Assembly: GCA_036504595.1 (NCBI GenBank)
Contig: DASXUX010000081.1
Span: forward strand, 385,412-449,411
Direction of reading: 5' to 3'
Length of the DNA stretch: 64,000 bases
Source: DASXUX01 sp036504595
GTDB taxonomy: Bacteria > Planctomycetota > SZUA-567 > H5-PLA8
Shown here piece by piece: positions 8,693 to 18,347 of the stretch. A program made the position numbers and the translations under genes. Each line of letters starts with the position of its first letter. The stretch's first letter is position 1. Under the pieces are notes generated by a model. The model made no database searches. It had not been told where the DNA came from and worked only from the letters and a program-made list of their open reading frames with translations.

Positions 8693-10279
8693 TCATTCTA
8701 CGTATCCCAAGTCCGCCAGCCTCTGCTCCACCAGCGCCCGCTCGGACTCCGAATAAACCTTCGCGCCGCCTTCGCTGTTCAGCGCCGCCGGCGGGCCCTT
8801 CGTTTCACTCAGGCCATCTGCAAAAAGCTCGCTCAGCACGCGGCCCGTCATATCGCTCGGCACTGGCTGCCCTAAGGCCGCGCAAATTGTCGGCGCCACG
8901 TCGGCGATCGATGCGATTCCGGCCTTGCCGCTCAGCGCGCCCGCGCCGTGCAGCAGTAAGAACCCTTCCGGCCGGTGCGTCCCGCGATGCGGCTCAGTTG
9001 AAATCTCTACCGACGGTCCGAATGAAAGCTTCCTCACGAAATTCACTCCCCGAGCCGGCAGCGCGTACAATTCCGGAAACTCCTCGCTGCAGCGCGTGCC
9101 GTACACTTCGGCCGGCGTCTTCAGCGAATCGAACAACGGTTGCCCGGTATGCGGACTCTTCTGCGCCGCAAGTTTCTCGCGCAATTCCACAGTGAGCGCC
9201 TCAACTTGCTCATCGCCAACGATGCCCGACGCCTCGTGCCCTTTTCGGTTGAGATAGACAAACCCCGCAATCGCCTCGAACGGCATGTATGCGCGCGTGC
9301 CGCTCCAATCCACCGCGATGCCCATTCCTTTTTCGCGTCGCTGTCCCGTCACGCGCCGCCACGCCGCGCCCGCCTGCGAAAGCAGCCCGCCGCGCTTCAG
9401 GAATCCCAGTTCCGCGAGCAACCCGTTCACCCGCACCAGTTCGCGCGCCGGCCCATGCCCATGATCTGAACAGCCCAGCACCAGCGCGTCCTTTGCTTGA
9501 GGTAGCGAAACAAGCTCGCCAAGCATCTCGTCCAGCCGAGCGAAAAACGCATCAATGCGCGCGGCCCGGCGCGGGTCGCTGTCGCGAGTCTGCGGATCGC
9601 ACCACTGCCAGGCCTTGTGGAACAGTGCGTCCGTCGCTTGATAATAGACAAACAGCACGTCCCACGGCCGCGACTTCGCCAAGTATACATTCAGCGCGTG
9701 AGCCCGCTCGTTTTCCTGCGATAGACTGTCCATGCCCGCCGCGAAGTCATCCCACTGCGCCCAGTCTTTTCCGGCCGCCGGGTCTCGAACGCGCTCCGAC
9801 CGGAAACAGAATCCTGGCACCGCGCGGAGAATTTCATCCTTCAACTCGCGCGGCCACGTGAAATCGCACTGCGTGCTCGGCGTCTCAAACCCAGTGACAA
9901 CAAATCCATTCTTCAGTTCGCGCGCCGGATAACTTTGCGGTTGCCCAACGACACCCACGCGCAGCCCGTTTCCATCGAGCACCTGCCAGACCGTCTTGTG
10001 CGGAACATCCGCCGCGTTGTTCAGCCGCGTCTGCTGCGTGTGCCGGTCGAAGCGCCGAAAGTTCACGAGCCCATGAATGCCCGGATGTTTGCCGGTGGCC
10101 AGCGTCGTCCAGGCCGGCGCCGTGTGAGCCGGCGTCGTGGATTGCAGAATCCCGCTCACGCCGCCACTCATCAGCCGCGCCAGATTCGGCATGCGTCCAC
10201 CATCCAGATGCGGCCGCACCGCTTCCAGATTCAGGCTGTCAATCGCGAGAACTAGAACCTTGCTGGCCCGGCTTGGCAA
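8693..10279 (-). CDS. Alkaline phosphatase superfamily protein (type I phosphodiesterase-like)
   Basis: A 528-residue protein with no signal peptide. VLVLAIDS (D14) gives the first metal ligand, TPAHTAPAWTTLATGKHPG carries the nucleophilic Thr, and YYQATDALFHKAW, CSDHGHG and HRGTHR supply further metal-binding Asp/His residues. This is the layout of nucleotide pyrophosphatase/phosphodiesterase-like cytoplasmic members, often encoded beside glycosyltransferases. The TTG start has GGAGG 5 bases upstream. It lies directly downstream of the GT4 gene (73 bp gap with a heptamer repeat), so a shared role in phosphorylated glycan or lipid metabolism is possible (inference). Confidence 0.85.
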   Translation of the reverse strand: MPSRASKVLVLAIDSLNLEAVRPHLDGGRMPNLARLMSGGVSGILQSTTPAHTAPAWTTLATGKHPGIHGLVNFRRFDRHTQQTRLNNAADVPHKTVWQVLDGNGLRVGVVGQPQSYPARELKNGFVVTGFETPSTQCDFTWPRELKDEILRAVPGFCFRSERVRDPAAGKDWAQWDDFAAGMDSLSQENERAHALNVYLAKSRPWDVLFVYYQATDALFHKAWQWCDPQTRDSDPRRAARIDAFFARLDEMLGELVSLPQAKDALVLGCSDHGHGPARELVRVNGLLAELGFLKRGGLLSQAGAAWRRVTGQRREKGMGIAVDWSGTRAYMPFEAIAGFVYLNRKGHEASGIVGDEQVEALTVELREKLAAQKSPHTGQPLFDSLKTPAEVYGTRCSEEFPELYALPARGVNFVRKLSFGPSVEISTEPHRGTHRPEGFLLLHGAGALSGKAGIASIADVAPTICAALGQPVPSDMTGRVLSELFADGLSETKGPPAALNSEGGAKVYSESERALVEQRLADLGYVE

Positions 10280-10327
10280 ACCGACCTCCTCCAGAACTCA
10301 ATGCGCACAGTGCCGTCACGCTCCGCC

Positions 10328-10362
10328 GACTCTCGACTCTCGACTCCAGACTCTAGACTACT
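10328..10362 (+). repeat. Heptamer tandem repeat (GACTCTC type)
   Basis: Five 7-bp units: GACTCTC, GACTCTC, GACTCCA, GACTCTA, GACTACT. It fills most of the gap between the glycosyltransferase stop and the phosphodiesterase-like gene. Confidence 0.8.
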
Positions 10363-11501
10363 CGGAAGTACATCTCCTCCATCCGCTCCGCAATCCGCTC
10401 CGCCGTGAACTCCCGCAGCACCTTTTTGCGCCCCGCGCGCCCCATTTCAGCCGCGCGAGCACGTTCGGTCAACAGCGTCGTGACCGCGGCCGTCAGCGCC
10501 TCCACATCTCCCGGCGGCACAATCAGCCCCGTCTTTCCATCGTCGAGTACCTCGCGCGTGCCGCCAACATCCGTCGCGACTGCCGGCACGCCCACCGCGC
10601 CCGCCTGCTTCAGCACCGTCGAACTCGCCTCGCGCGCCACGGACGTCAGCACCACCAGATCAAAGCTCGCCATCACCTGCAAAATGTCTTTCCTGAAGCC
10701 CAACATATGAAGCCTGTCGGCCAGCCCCGCCTTCGCGACCTCCGCTCGTATCGCCTCGTCAAGTGGTCCATGTCCAGCCATCGCGAAATGTGCCGCCGGA
10801 AACGCGCCGCTCACCCGTTGAGCCATCGCCACAAAGTCCAGCGGCGCCTTGTCCGGATGAAAGTTCGCCACGAAGCCGACCAGCGGCGCCTCATCCGAAA
10901 GCCTCAGCTCCTTGCGCACGACGCGCTCGACGTTCCCCGGATTGACAAACTCCGTCGTTAACGGCGGCGGCAGCGTGAACAGCCGTTCGGCCGAGAGCAG
11001 CCCCGTCTCGGTGAAGAACTTCGATTGCGCGCGGAAGATCGTCACCACTTGAGCCGTCTTCTTTCGGAACAGCCAGCGGTTGAAGACATTGTTCGCAACC
11101 GGATAGATGTTGTGACGCGTCCGAATTATTCGCGTCGCTGGACTGGACGTCACGACCGACAGCGCGCCGATCCAATGATCCTGCGAACCGTGACAATGGT
11201 AGATCTCGACGCCTTCTTTCTTCAACAGGCGTCCGAGGCAGGAAACGTCGCGCCACAGAGAGATCGGCCGGAAGCCTTTCGTGAACTGGCAGTCCGTGAA
11301 CGTCTCCAGCCCGGCCTCGCGCGCGCGAGACGATAGGTCGCTCTCCTCGATCTTCCCTGCCGTCACTTTTGTCGGCGGACAAAGCACCATCAAGCGATGC
11401 CCGCGCGCGGCCAGAGCCTTGCTCAACGCAAGCACGACTTCAGCCTGCCCACCCCAATGGTGATGAAAATCCGCCTGAGCGATCACGAGCCTGCGCGCCA
11501 T
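10353..11501 (-). CDS. GT4-family glycosyltransferase
   Basis: A 382-residue GT-B glycosyltransferase. The N-terminal half begins RRLVIAQADFHHHWGGQAEVVL (acceptor domain with the glycine-rich loop). The C-terminal half has the donor-binding GFVANFHPDKAPLDFV, MLGFRKDILQVMASFDLVVL and VPAVATDVGGTREVLDDGKTGLIVPPGD. The EX7E motif is degenerate: REASSTVLKQAG has the first Glu but K/Q instead of the second. It transfers a sugar from a nucleotide donor, probably in cell-envelope or exopolysaccharide synthesis. I chose ATG 11501 over the TTG three codons earlier. Confidence 0.88.
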   Translation of the reverse strand: MARRLVIAQADFHHHWGGQAEVVLALSKALAARGHRLMVLCPPTKVTAGKIEESDLSSRAREAGLETFTDCQFTKGFRPISLWRDVSCLGRLLKKEGVEIYHCHGSQDHWIGALSVVTSSPATRIIRTRHNIYPVANNVFNRWLFRKKTAQVVTIFRAQSKFFTETGLLSAERLFTLPPPLTTEFVNPGNVERVVRKELRLSDEAPLVGFVANFHPDKAPLDFVAMAQRVSGAFPAAHFAMAGHGPLDEAIRAEVAKAGLADRLHMLGFRKDILQVMASFDLVVLTSVAREASSTVLKQAGAVGVPAVATDVGGTREVLDDGKTGLIVPPGDVEALTAAVTTLLTERARAAEMGRAGRKKVLREFTAERIAERMEEMYFRVV

Positions 11502-11619
11502 AGCCGCCAATTTAGCGGAAACGCGCAGGAGTGACGAGAGACTTTAGCTCGGTAGAATAAGCGGCGTTGCCCGCCAGGTGTCGTTTCCTGGCGGCGCAAT
11601 GCCTGTTTGGCGGAACTCC

Positions 11620-12474
11620 TCACTTCAACAGTTCGCGCATGACATGCTCGTCAACGTAGATCGGCGGCGTGGATGGCTGCCGGCGAGATCCGGTGAGCGC
11701 CGCATTGCTCATGAAGAACGTCGTCTGCGACCCGCGCAGCGGAAAATCGATCCGCCACTGCCGTACCCACGCGAACTGCTCCTCCAACAAAGATCGAGTA
11801 CGCTGCGCCTCCTGGCCGGTCTGCGGGCACGTCAACGAGCACACGCCGCCGGGAGAAAGCTTGGCCGCCACACAGGCCAGCGCATCGGCGTTCGGTGCAC
11901 CTTCGTCTGTGTTCAAACCGTACAGAATGACATCGAATGTCGTCCGGGATCTCGATAGCCATGGAATCGGATCGCTGATCAGCAGCTTCAGCTTCGGGTT
12001 GCAGAGAGATCCTTCGCTGAGCTTCACCCACTCCGTCCGCTGCGAACACAGCCGGATGATTTCCGGGTCTCGCTCAACGATCGTCACATGTTCCGCGTCT
12101 TCAAAACGCACCACTTCACGAGCCGCCAGTCCGTCTCCACCACCCAGGATCACCGTGCGCTGAACCTGCCACGCCAGCATGAGTGGAATCGTCGCCACGC
12201 ACTCATAGTACAAAAGCTCTTCGCTGGAATGCACTTGCGGGACGCCATTGAGCAACAGGACGATCCCACTGCGATCCTTGACGAGTTCAATCGTCTGGTG
12301 AGGGCTATCGATGCTCTCCAGTATCGCACTCATACGATCACTGATGCTGCTCTTCGTCAGTAGCGCGTGCATTCCATCCCCCTGTTTGCCGTTGCCCAAG
12401 TCAGCACTGCAGAAACGGCAGCCGGACGGTGATAACATCGGCTCTTCGCTCAAATTCACCTTTGCCCACTCCAC
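11620..12474 (-). CDS. Spermidine-synthase-like protein, catalytic Asp loop altered
   Basis: A 284-residue protein with the SpeE fold: LLNGVPQVHSSEELLYYECV corresponds to the DG.Q...DE..YHE putrescine-side segment, VILGGGDGLAAREV is the decarboxy-SAM-binding GGGDG motif, and VTIVERDPEIIRLC follows. The usual catalytic loop VDS(S/T)DP after YDVI is replaced by FDVILYGLNTDEG, so a normal aminopropyltransferase reaction is doubtful. The N-terminus has a CRFC pair (residues 20-23) that spermidine synthases lack. Start ambiguous: GTG at 12474 or 12459, or ATG at 12438. Confidence 0.7.
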   Translation of the reverse strand: MEWAKVNLSEEPMLSPSGCRFCSADLGNGKQGDGMHALLTKSSISDRMSAILESIDSPHQTIELVKDRSGIVLLLNGVPQVHSSEELLYYECVATIPLMLAWQVQRTVILGGGDGLAAREVVRFEDAEHVTIVERDPEIIRLCSQRTEWVKLSEGSLCNPKLKLLISDPIPWLSRSRTTFDVILYGLNTDEGAPNADALACVAAKLSPGGVCSLTCPQTGQEAQRTRSLLEEQFAWVRQWRIDFPLRGSQTTFFMSNAALTGSRRQPSTPPIYVDEHVMRELLK

Positions 12475-12681
12475 GTGAGATAACGTGCGCGATGAAATAT
12501 CCGCAAACCGATTGCCGCATTTGCATCTAGCGGCACATGGAGTCTAGTGAGCAGGATTTGCACACCGATTGAGCAGCCAAGCATCACTGGCAATATTTTT
12601 GAGTACGCGTTGCCCTGCCGTCAACGACGGCGCTTTCGTTATGAATAGCGGCGCCATGATCGATGACCGTCGCGCGTCACA

Positions 12682-15030
12682 TCACTTTCTCGCCGCCAGA
12701 TATCCCCACACATACGTGTTCGGCCCGAGCGTTTGCATGATGGTGAATTCGCACTGCTCCGGAACCCAGAAGACATCCCAGTATGCTTCCGTCGTCGGCC
12801 ATTGCGCGACCGGCGGATGGATCGTCTGCGGAATCGCTTTCAGCAGCCAGTGGTTCTTCACCTTCTCCACGTCCGACGGGCCGAACACGGTGATCCCCGG
12901 CGGCGTCGGCTGCCGTGAAATCCTCGCGTCCACCACCAGCGGATTCTGCGCGTAAACTGGACCGATCCCAACCGTGTAGCACATGTTCATCGGGTTGGCG
13001 CCACCGGCAAGCTGACACGCCAGCACCGACCCTTTCAAATACTTCGCCTGTCCGGTGAGCGCGTGAGCCCTCAGCATCGTGACCGCGTTCGGCACGCCCA
13101 GCATTCCCCACCCCACCGGCGCCCACGGGTTCGGCTTGGTCCAGTGGAACGCCGTTTTCTCGCCCTGAACCACCGTAGCATCCGCCTCGCGCAACAGAGC
13201 CTCGCGCGCGTTCTTCTGCAGGCTCGCGTCCGCACCTTGCTTGATCCGCACATAGACGAACGCCGCGTCACGCTGATCGTGGCTCTGCCAGATCGCCAAT
13301 TCCGCCTTCGCATCCTTTAGCATGCAGGTCTCGGCAAACAACTCCTGCCACTTCGACTCCCCGGTGAGTCTCAACAGTTCCGCCGACGCCAGATTCCGCG
13401 CGTCCCGCACCGCGTGCGGAAGCTTCTCATTCTTGGTCTTCGCATACTCGGCCTCGCCCCACGCCATCGCCTTCAGGGCGCTATCGCGGTACGTCTTCGC
13501 CAGCTCCGGCTTGAGTGTGTTAAGCACGCCGGCCGCACGCGCCGCCACGCTCGCATAAACGAAGCTGCTCCACGGGTCCGGCGCGTACGACATGACGGTC
13601 TGCGATTCCTGCCAGCTTGCTTCGCCAAAGCGCGGATGGTCGGATTGCTCGATGCCCCCGCGGATCGCCCCATCCGGCATCTGCAGCCGGCGGTAGAAGT
13701 CAAGATTCCAGAGCGCTTCGTTGACGATGTCCGGCAGCCCGTTGCCCGTTTCAGGAATGTTGAGTGCGGCGCTTGCGACGAACTCCGGAAATAACTCGGC
13801 CAGTTCCAGCATCAGCCGCGTCGCATCCAGATGCTGAACGCGCCGGTCCCAATCGCCCGCGTCGAAGTATCCGCCCCACGCGTTCGGCACAATCTGGTCC
13901 GTCTTGCCGTTCACCAGATTTCCGAAGTTTCCCTTGTCCGTCCCGTTCGCATTCAACCCGTTGCCGCTGCCCATCAGCGAACAGGTCGAGGCATACACTT
14001 TCACGCCGTCGTCCGGATGAAAGCAGCGCGGCCGCTTGAACGTCGTGTACGGCGGCCCAAGCGAAATCCCGCTGCGCTGGTGATAAAAGGCCTTCGCCGC
14101 GATCAGAAAATCCTTGCGCCAGCTTTCGGCGGAGATCTCGAATGGATACGAGCAGCCCACGCCATCGACGTTCACGCGATACGTGCCCGGCTTGTCCAGC
14201 GCGCTGAAATCCAGCGCAAACACGTCCACCAGATTGTAGTTTCGCTTGTACGGATCTTCCGTCTTATCTTCGCCAGCCTTCGACAGCACACTCTTACCGT
14301 CGAAAACAGACTGTCCTGTTTTGTCGTCCAGCACATGAAACGACATGCCGGCTTCGTAGCGCTGCGGCCCGCCGCTACCCAGCCAGCACGACAAAAACGC
14401 TACCTTCGCCGGATCGTCCGGCCGGAAGCCCAAAAATGAAACGTGAAGGGCCTCACTGCGCAGCTTCGCCGGATCGTATGTGAACGCGCACTCCGGAAAT
14501 TTCTGATCCTTGAAGCTGAGTGTGTACTCCTTGCCTGCCGTCAGTCCCTTCGGCAACTTAAGATAAATCGTGTGCTCTGTTGGCGCCTGGAACGCCCACA
14601 CGTCCGTCCGCGCAGAATCCGTCGGCCGCGTCTTGCGAAACACCGCCGTAGGCGCCGTCGCGTCTTTGTACGCCGCATCGCCCGCAGATTTCAGCGCGTA
14701 GGCGCCCGGCTGATCGGCCCACTTCGTATCGAGCGCGTCGCCGACGACTTTGTCAAAGGTCTGCAAAAGCGCGCGGTCCTTCCCGACCAAGCCGCCGATT
14801 GCCTTCCCACCGCGCTTGACCCACGCGTCCCGTCCATTTTTGTCGTCGATGCTGTCGCCGGTTTGTTTTATGTACGGCTCCTGATGTCCCAGTTCCACGC
14901 GTCCGGCCTTGATCGTGATCCCAATCACGTCCGGAGCCACCATGCCCACGTGCTGTATCGCTGGACCATCGTCGGCGGCAAGAACGACCAGTGACAGCAA
15001 TCCCCAACTCAACGCGATCAAACGCCGCAT
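12682..15030 (-). CDS. Glycoside hydrolase family 9 (endoglucanase-like), exported
   Basis: A 782-residue protein: signal peptide (1-19), an N-terminal region to about 190, an immunoglobulin-like CelD_N domain (about 190-300, SEALHVSFLGFRPDDPAKV) and an (alpha/alpha)6 GH9 catalytic domain to the end. AWGGYFDAGDWDRR carries the conserved DAGD Asp pair (base and nucleophilic-water ligand). A Glu in WPTTEAYWDVFWVPEQCEF is the likely acid. The family cleaves beta-1,4-glucans and related hemicelluloses by inversion. The start at 15030 is preceded by GGAGG; the longer frame to 15072 is not needed. Confidence 0.9.
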   Translation of the reverse strand: MRRLIALSWGLLSLVVLAADDGPAIQHVGMVAPDVIGITIKAGRVELGHQEPYIKQTGDSIDDKNGRDAWVKRGGKAIGGLVGKDRALLQTFDKVVGDALDTKWADQPGAYALKSAGDAAYKDATAPTAVFRKTRPTDSARTDVWAFQAPTEHTIYLKLPKGLTAGKEYTLSFKDQKFPECAFTYDPAKLRSEALHVSFLGFRPDDPAKVAFLSCWLGSGGPQRYEAGMSFHVLDDKTGQSVFDGKSVLSKAGEDKTEDPYKRNYNLVDVFALDFSALDKPGTYRVNVDGVGCSYPFEISAESWRKDFLIAAKAFYHQRSGISLGPPYTTFKRPRCFHPDDGVKVYASTCSLMGSGNGLNANGTDKGNFGNLVNGKTDQIVPNAWGGYFDAGDWDRRVQHLDATRLMLELAELFPEFVASAALNIPETGNGLPDIVNEALWNLDFYRRLQMPDGAIRGGIEQSDHPRFGEASWQESQTVMSYAPDPWSSFVYASVAARAAGVLNTLKPELAKTYRDSALKAMAWGEAEYAKTKNEKLPHAVRDARNLASAELLRLTGESKWQELFAETCMLKDAKAELAIWQSHDQRDAAFVYVRIKQGADASLQKNAREALLREADATVVQGEKTAFHWTKPNPWAPVGWGMLGVPNAVTMLRAHALTGQAKYLKGSVLACQLAGGANPMNMCYTVGIGPVYAQNPLVVDARISRQPTPPGITVFGPSDVEKVKNHWLLKAIPQTIHPPVAQWPTTEAYWDVFWVPEQCEFTIMQTLGPNTYVWGYLAARK

Positions 15031-15152
15031 ACGACCTCCATTTTGTGAACGTCCTGCTTCCATATACCCCAACGAGTAACGTTGCGGCCAGATGCCAGGC
15101 GCCCTTCCCCTGCGTGCGCGATCCTGTTACTCTCAGGGGCAGGAGGACCGCC

Positions 15153-15671
15153 GTGATCGATCGCCCCGCACGCGACAAAGCCATTGAGGTGCTCAAGCTC
15201 TTTGAGCAGGGACAAATCACAAACCTTGAAAAGTTCGATCCGCAATGGCCGCACAGCGAAGACGCCGCCGTCGGAATGATCGGCGGCGCCATTTCCGGCG
15301 CATACTTGAAAGCCGAACTGGAGCCGATCGAAGACGACGATCGCCAGCTCATCGAGCGCATGATCGTCTTCCTGCGTTCCTCTCGCGAGTACACTGAACC
15401 GACGCCGCACGCCAGTCGTCGCCGCCGCATCCTGTACGCGGGCCTCGCCGCCGTCTGCGCGCTGATGGGGATTTACTTTTACCGAGTGCAAGTCGTATGG
15501 CCAGCCTTGCTACTGCCGATGGTGGTCGGCTACTGGCTCGTGCGCCGGGTTCAGGATTGGGAGTGGGACCAGCTCCGCCTCAGCGGCGAATATGAAGAAG
15601 GCTATTGGCCCTTCCTGAACAGTAAAGATTACAGGGCGGAAAAAGAACGCCAAACCACGCCGCAAGAGTAG
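15153..15671 (+). CDS. Hypothetical protein with two membrane segments
   Basis: A 172-residue protein, start GTG 15153 with AGGAGG 6 bases upstream. The first 80 residues are charged and soluble (VLKLFEQGQITNLEKFDPQWP). Two hydrophobic segments follow (about 86-102 and 108-122), then a charged cytoplasmic tail (WEWDQLRLSGEYEEGYWPF). No family recognised. It converges on the DUF4832 gene with only 2 bp between stops. Confidence 0.75.
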   Translation: MIDRPARDKAIEVLKLFEQGQITNLEKFDPQWPHSEDAAVGMIGGAISGAYLKAELEPIEDDDRQLIERMIVFLRSSREYTEPTPHASRRRRILYAGLAAVCALMGIYFYRVQVVWPALLLPMVVGYWLVRRVQDWEWDQLRLSGEYEEGYWPFLNSKDYRAEKERQTTPQE

Positions 15672-15673
15672 CG

Positions 15674-17098
15674 CTACTTTTCCACGCGCACCTTGCTCAG
15701 CGTATACCAGCCGTCAGTGCCGCGGCCTTTGATGGCCAGCCGGATCGCCGGCTGCAGAGAATCGACGCCAACGACCGCCACAGCCAACGCGTATTCTCCG
15801 GCCGCCAAGTCAGCCGGCAACGCTATCGAGTCTGCCACGTCCACCACTTCGCCGTTGGGCAGTTCCCAATTTCCTTTGAAGAATTCCTCTGTGAATAGTT
15901 CCACCGATCCCGGCAGCCACTTGTTCACCGTCACCTTGCTGGCCACGATCTTCTCGACGCCGTTCGGTCCCGCAAACCGATACGCGACTCGGTACGGCTT
16001 GTAGCACGGCGCCGACCCGACGTTCTGCCATTTCATCGAAAATGCTGCGTCCTTGCCGGCCGTCACCGAGCCTGGATGTTTTAGCTCGCGCAAGACCAGC
16101 CTGTAACCCAACCGCCGCACGAAGCGCTCAACTTCGACTTTATTCTCGGCCCCTTCCGGCAGCGGCGCGGACTTGTTGTTCAAGTACGATCCGTGCACGG
16201 CCAGCGCGTAGTTAAAGATGAACCGAACCGGCCATTTCTCCTCGACCCATTTGCGCATGTCCCAGCCACTTTCCCACGCCATCGGAGCCGTCTTCCACGT
16301 CTCCTGCACTCCGGCGTCTTTCATCCAGCCCGGGTAGCCTTTCTGCATGTGGTTCCAATTCTTTGAGAACCCGCCCAGATCGCCCAGGCAGTCGGCGCGC
16401 CAGCCGCACCCGTGCTGCGTCGCGTACGTCAGCATCTTGCCGCCGCCGATGAGCATCAGCAGTGGCGTCTTCTTGAATGCCGCCAGATACGCATCCACGA
16501 TCTTCTGCTGGTTCTCGATCTTCGGCATGCCGATCGTCGCAGAGCGGCTCATGTGCCACTCGCCCCACCAGCCGACCGAACCTAAATCAACGTGGTCGAT
16601 CTCCGGATGCCCGTCATAGCGTTCACCCAACCGCTTGATGAAATCCAGATGCCGCTCCAGCACCACTGCATCATCCAGATCTGGCACAGGAAAATCGCCG
16701 TCGTGCTGAGCGACGACAATCCGGCCGCCGACGTCCTTCAACCACGCCGGAAAATACGGATCACTCTTTGATGTCGAACAGCACATCACGCGGAATGCGA
16801 GCTGTTGTTCGGCGTCGTGGCTGTCCTGCAGTTGCTTGTCCAGAAACGCAGTGTCGATCTTCCCCGGCCGCGGCTCGAACTTGCCCCAGCCCCAGCGCGC
16901 ATAATGCACCGTCGATGGCAACCAGGCCGGCAGCGATTTGTCTCGCGCCTTCGTGACGTGAAAGGTCTCCCAGCCGATACCGGGGTTGGCGAGCAGTTCG
17001 TCCGTCTCCTCCGGCTTCACACTCACCATCTCCTCTGTAAGCGCTGGGAGATGCGCCGCCGTCAGAAGAACCAGCAAAAATAGCCAATGCGCGTGCAT
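15674..17098 (-). CDS. Exported DUF4832-type glycosidase-like protein
   Basis: A 474-residue protein with a signal peptide (MHAHWLFLLVLLTAAHLPA). The body starts with the typical NPGIGWETFH segment, then a TIM-barrel-like region (ARWGWGKFEPRPGKIDTAFLD, HVDLGSVGWWGEWHMS) and a C-terminal beta-domain (about 340-470) matching DUF4832. The barrel resembles clan GH-A hydrolases, with E in GWWGEWH as a possible catalytic residue; activity is unproven for the family. The ATG at 17098 has GAGGGG 7 bases upstream. It lies in a run of glycan-degrading genes. Confidence 0.75.
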   Translation of the reverse strand: MHAHWLFLLVLLTAAHLPALTEEMVSVKPEETDELLANPGIGWETFHVTKARDKSLPAWLPSTVHYARWGWGKFEPRPGKIDTAFLDKQLQDSHDAEQQLAFRVMCCSTSKSDPYFPAWLKDVGGRIVVAQHDGDFPVPDLDDAVVLERHLDFIKRLGERYDGHPEIDHVDLGSVGWWGEWHMSRSATIGMPKIENQQKIVDAYLAAFKKTPLLMLIGGGKMLTYATQHGCGWRADCLGDLGGFSKNWNHMQKGYPGWMKDAGVQETWKTAPMAWESGWDMRKWVEEKWPVRFIFNYALAVHGSYLNNKSAPLPEGAENKVEVERFVRRLGYRLVLRELKHPGSVTAGKDAAFSMKWQNVGSAPCYKPYRVAYRFAGPNGVEKIVASKVTVNKWLPGSVELFTEEFFKGNWELPNGEVVDVADSIALPADLAAGEYALAVAVVGVDSLQPAIRLAIKGRGTDGWYTLSKVRVEK

Positions 17099-17191
17099 GC
17101 TCTGTCCCCTCACAGTAGTGGAGCGCCATATTATGCGGTTACACCGCGCAAGCGATTGACAGCACAGCGTATTCTGCGTTAGATAGTGCGA

Positions 17192-18337
17192 ATGCCGACA
17201 CGTTCAATGCAGAGCAAGACGCCCCCAGATTTCAGCAGGTTTCGCGATGCGCTCGACGCCCTCGACACGCGCATCTTTAACCTGCTCTCCGACCGTCAGC
17301 GCATCGTCGCGCAGATCGGTGAACTCAAAAACGAACTCCGCATCCGCGTTTTCCACCCCGATCGCGAAGCCAGCATACTTGCTCGCCGCCGCGCCGAAGC
17401 GGAACGCTTGGGCCTCGCCCCCGATTTCGTTGAAGGCGTCGTGCGCGCCCTGCTCCGGCAGTCGCGAATGCTGCAATACCGCGTCCGCAGCAAGCCTTCT
17501 CGCGAAAAACCGGCAAAGGTGCTATTCGTCGGCGGACGCGGGCAGATGGGCACATTTCTCAAGCGCTGGTTCGAAGCGGCCGGGCACGAAGTCCGGATTC
17601 TCGACGTAAAAGACTGGCCCCGCGCGCGCCAACTCTGCGCAGGCATCGATCTGGCGATCCTCATGGTCCCCATCGAAAAGACCGAAGCCATCGCGACGAA
17701 GATCGGGCCGTACTTGCCGCCAGCCTGCGTGCTTGCTGACATCACCAGCATGAAGGAAAAACCTGTCGCGGCCATGCTGCGCGCGCACAAAGGCCCCGTG
17801 CTCGGCCTGCACCCCATGTTTGGACCGAGCGCCTCGCTGGACCGCCAGGTTGTGGTGGCGGTGCCCGCGCGCGGCAAAGAGCAATCCAAGTGGATCGTCG
17901 ATCAGTTTGAAGAATGGGGCGCCGCGATCGTGAATGCCACCGCTCGCGAACACGACGAGATCATGGCGTTCGTCCAGGCCCTGAACCATTTTTCAACATT
18001 CGCGTTCGGCCAGTTCCTCTCGCGCAAAGGCCCGCGCTTCAGCAAAATCCAGCGCTACGAAAGTCCGATCTATCGCTTGGAAATGATCATGATCGGCCGC
18101 CTCTTCGCGCAGAATCCTGGCCTGTATGCTGAAATCATCCTCGCCGATCCGCGCCGCCGCCGCTTGCTTCAGGATTTCGTCACGTCCGTCAGCCGCAACA
18201 TGGACATGCTCCGCAAAGGCGACAAGAAAGCGCTGGCCCGCGAATTCCGCCGCACGGCCAGGTATTTCCGCGATTTCAGCGCCACGGCCATGCGCGAAAG
18301 CAGTTACTTAATCGAAAAAATGACCGAACACTTTTAG
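17192..18337 (+). CDS. tyrA: Chorismate mutase / prephenate dehydrogenase (T-protein)
   Basis: A fused two-domain enzyme of about 381 residues. Residues about 8-95 are an AroQ-type chorismate mutase (FRDALDALDTRIFNLLSDRQ, then K and R residues of the active site). From about 105 is an NAD-binding prephenate dehydrogenase (VLFVGGRGQMGTFLKRWFEA; LGLHPMFGP; MAFVQALNHFSTFAFG). It makes 4-hydroxyphenylpyruvate from chorismate in tyrosine synthesis. Size and domain order match E. coli TyrA (373 residues). GTG 17186 is an alternative start. It stands alone, 10 bp from a convergent gene, with no other aromatic pathway gene nearby. Confidence 0.93.
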   Translation: MPTRSMQSKTPPDFSRFRDALDALDTRIFNLLSDRQRIVAQIGELKNELRIRVFHPDREASILARRRAEAERLGLAPDFVEGVVRALLRQSRMLQYRVRSKPSREKPAKVLFVGGRGQMGTFLKRWFEAAGHEVRILDVKDWPRARQLCAGIDLAILMVPIEKTEAIATKIGPYLPPACVLADITSMKEKPVAAMLRAHKGPVLGLHPMFGPSASLDRQVVVAVPARGKEQSKWIVDQFEEWGAAIVNATAREHDEIMAFVQALNHFSTFAFGQFLSRKGPRFSKIQRYESPIYRLEMIMIGRLFAQNPGLYAEIILADPRRRRLLQDFVTSVSRNMDMLRKGDKKALAREFRRTARYFRDFSATAMRESSYLIEKMTEHF

Positions 18338-18347
18338 CAAGCGGCTT

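Noticed and set aside
12600..12660. Terminator near the AT-rich stretch upstream of the spermidine-synthase-like gene
   Set aside because: No stem precedes the short T-run.
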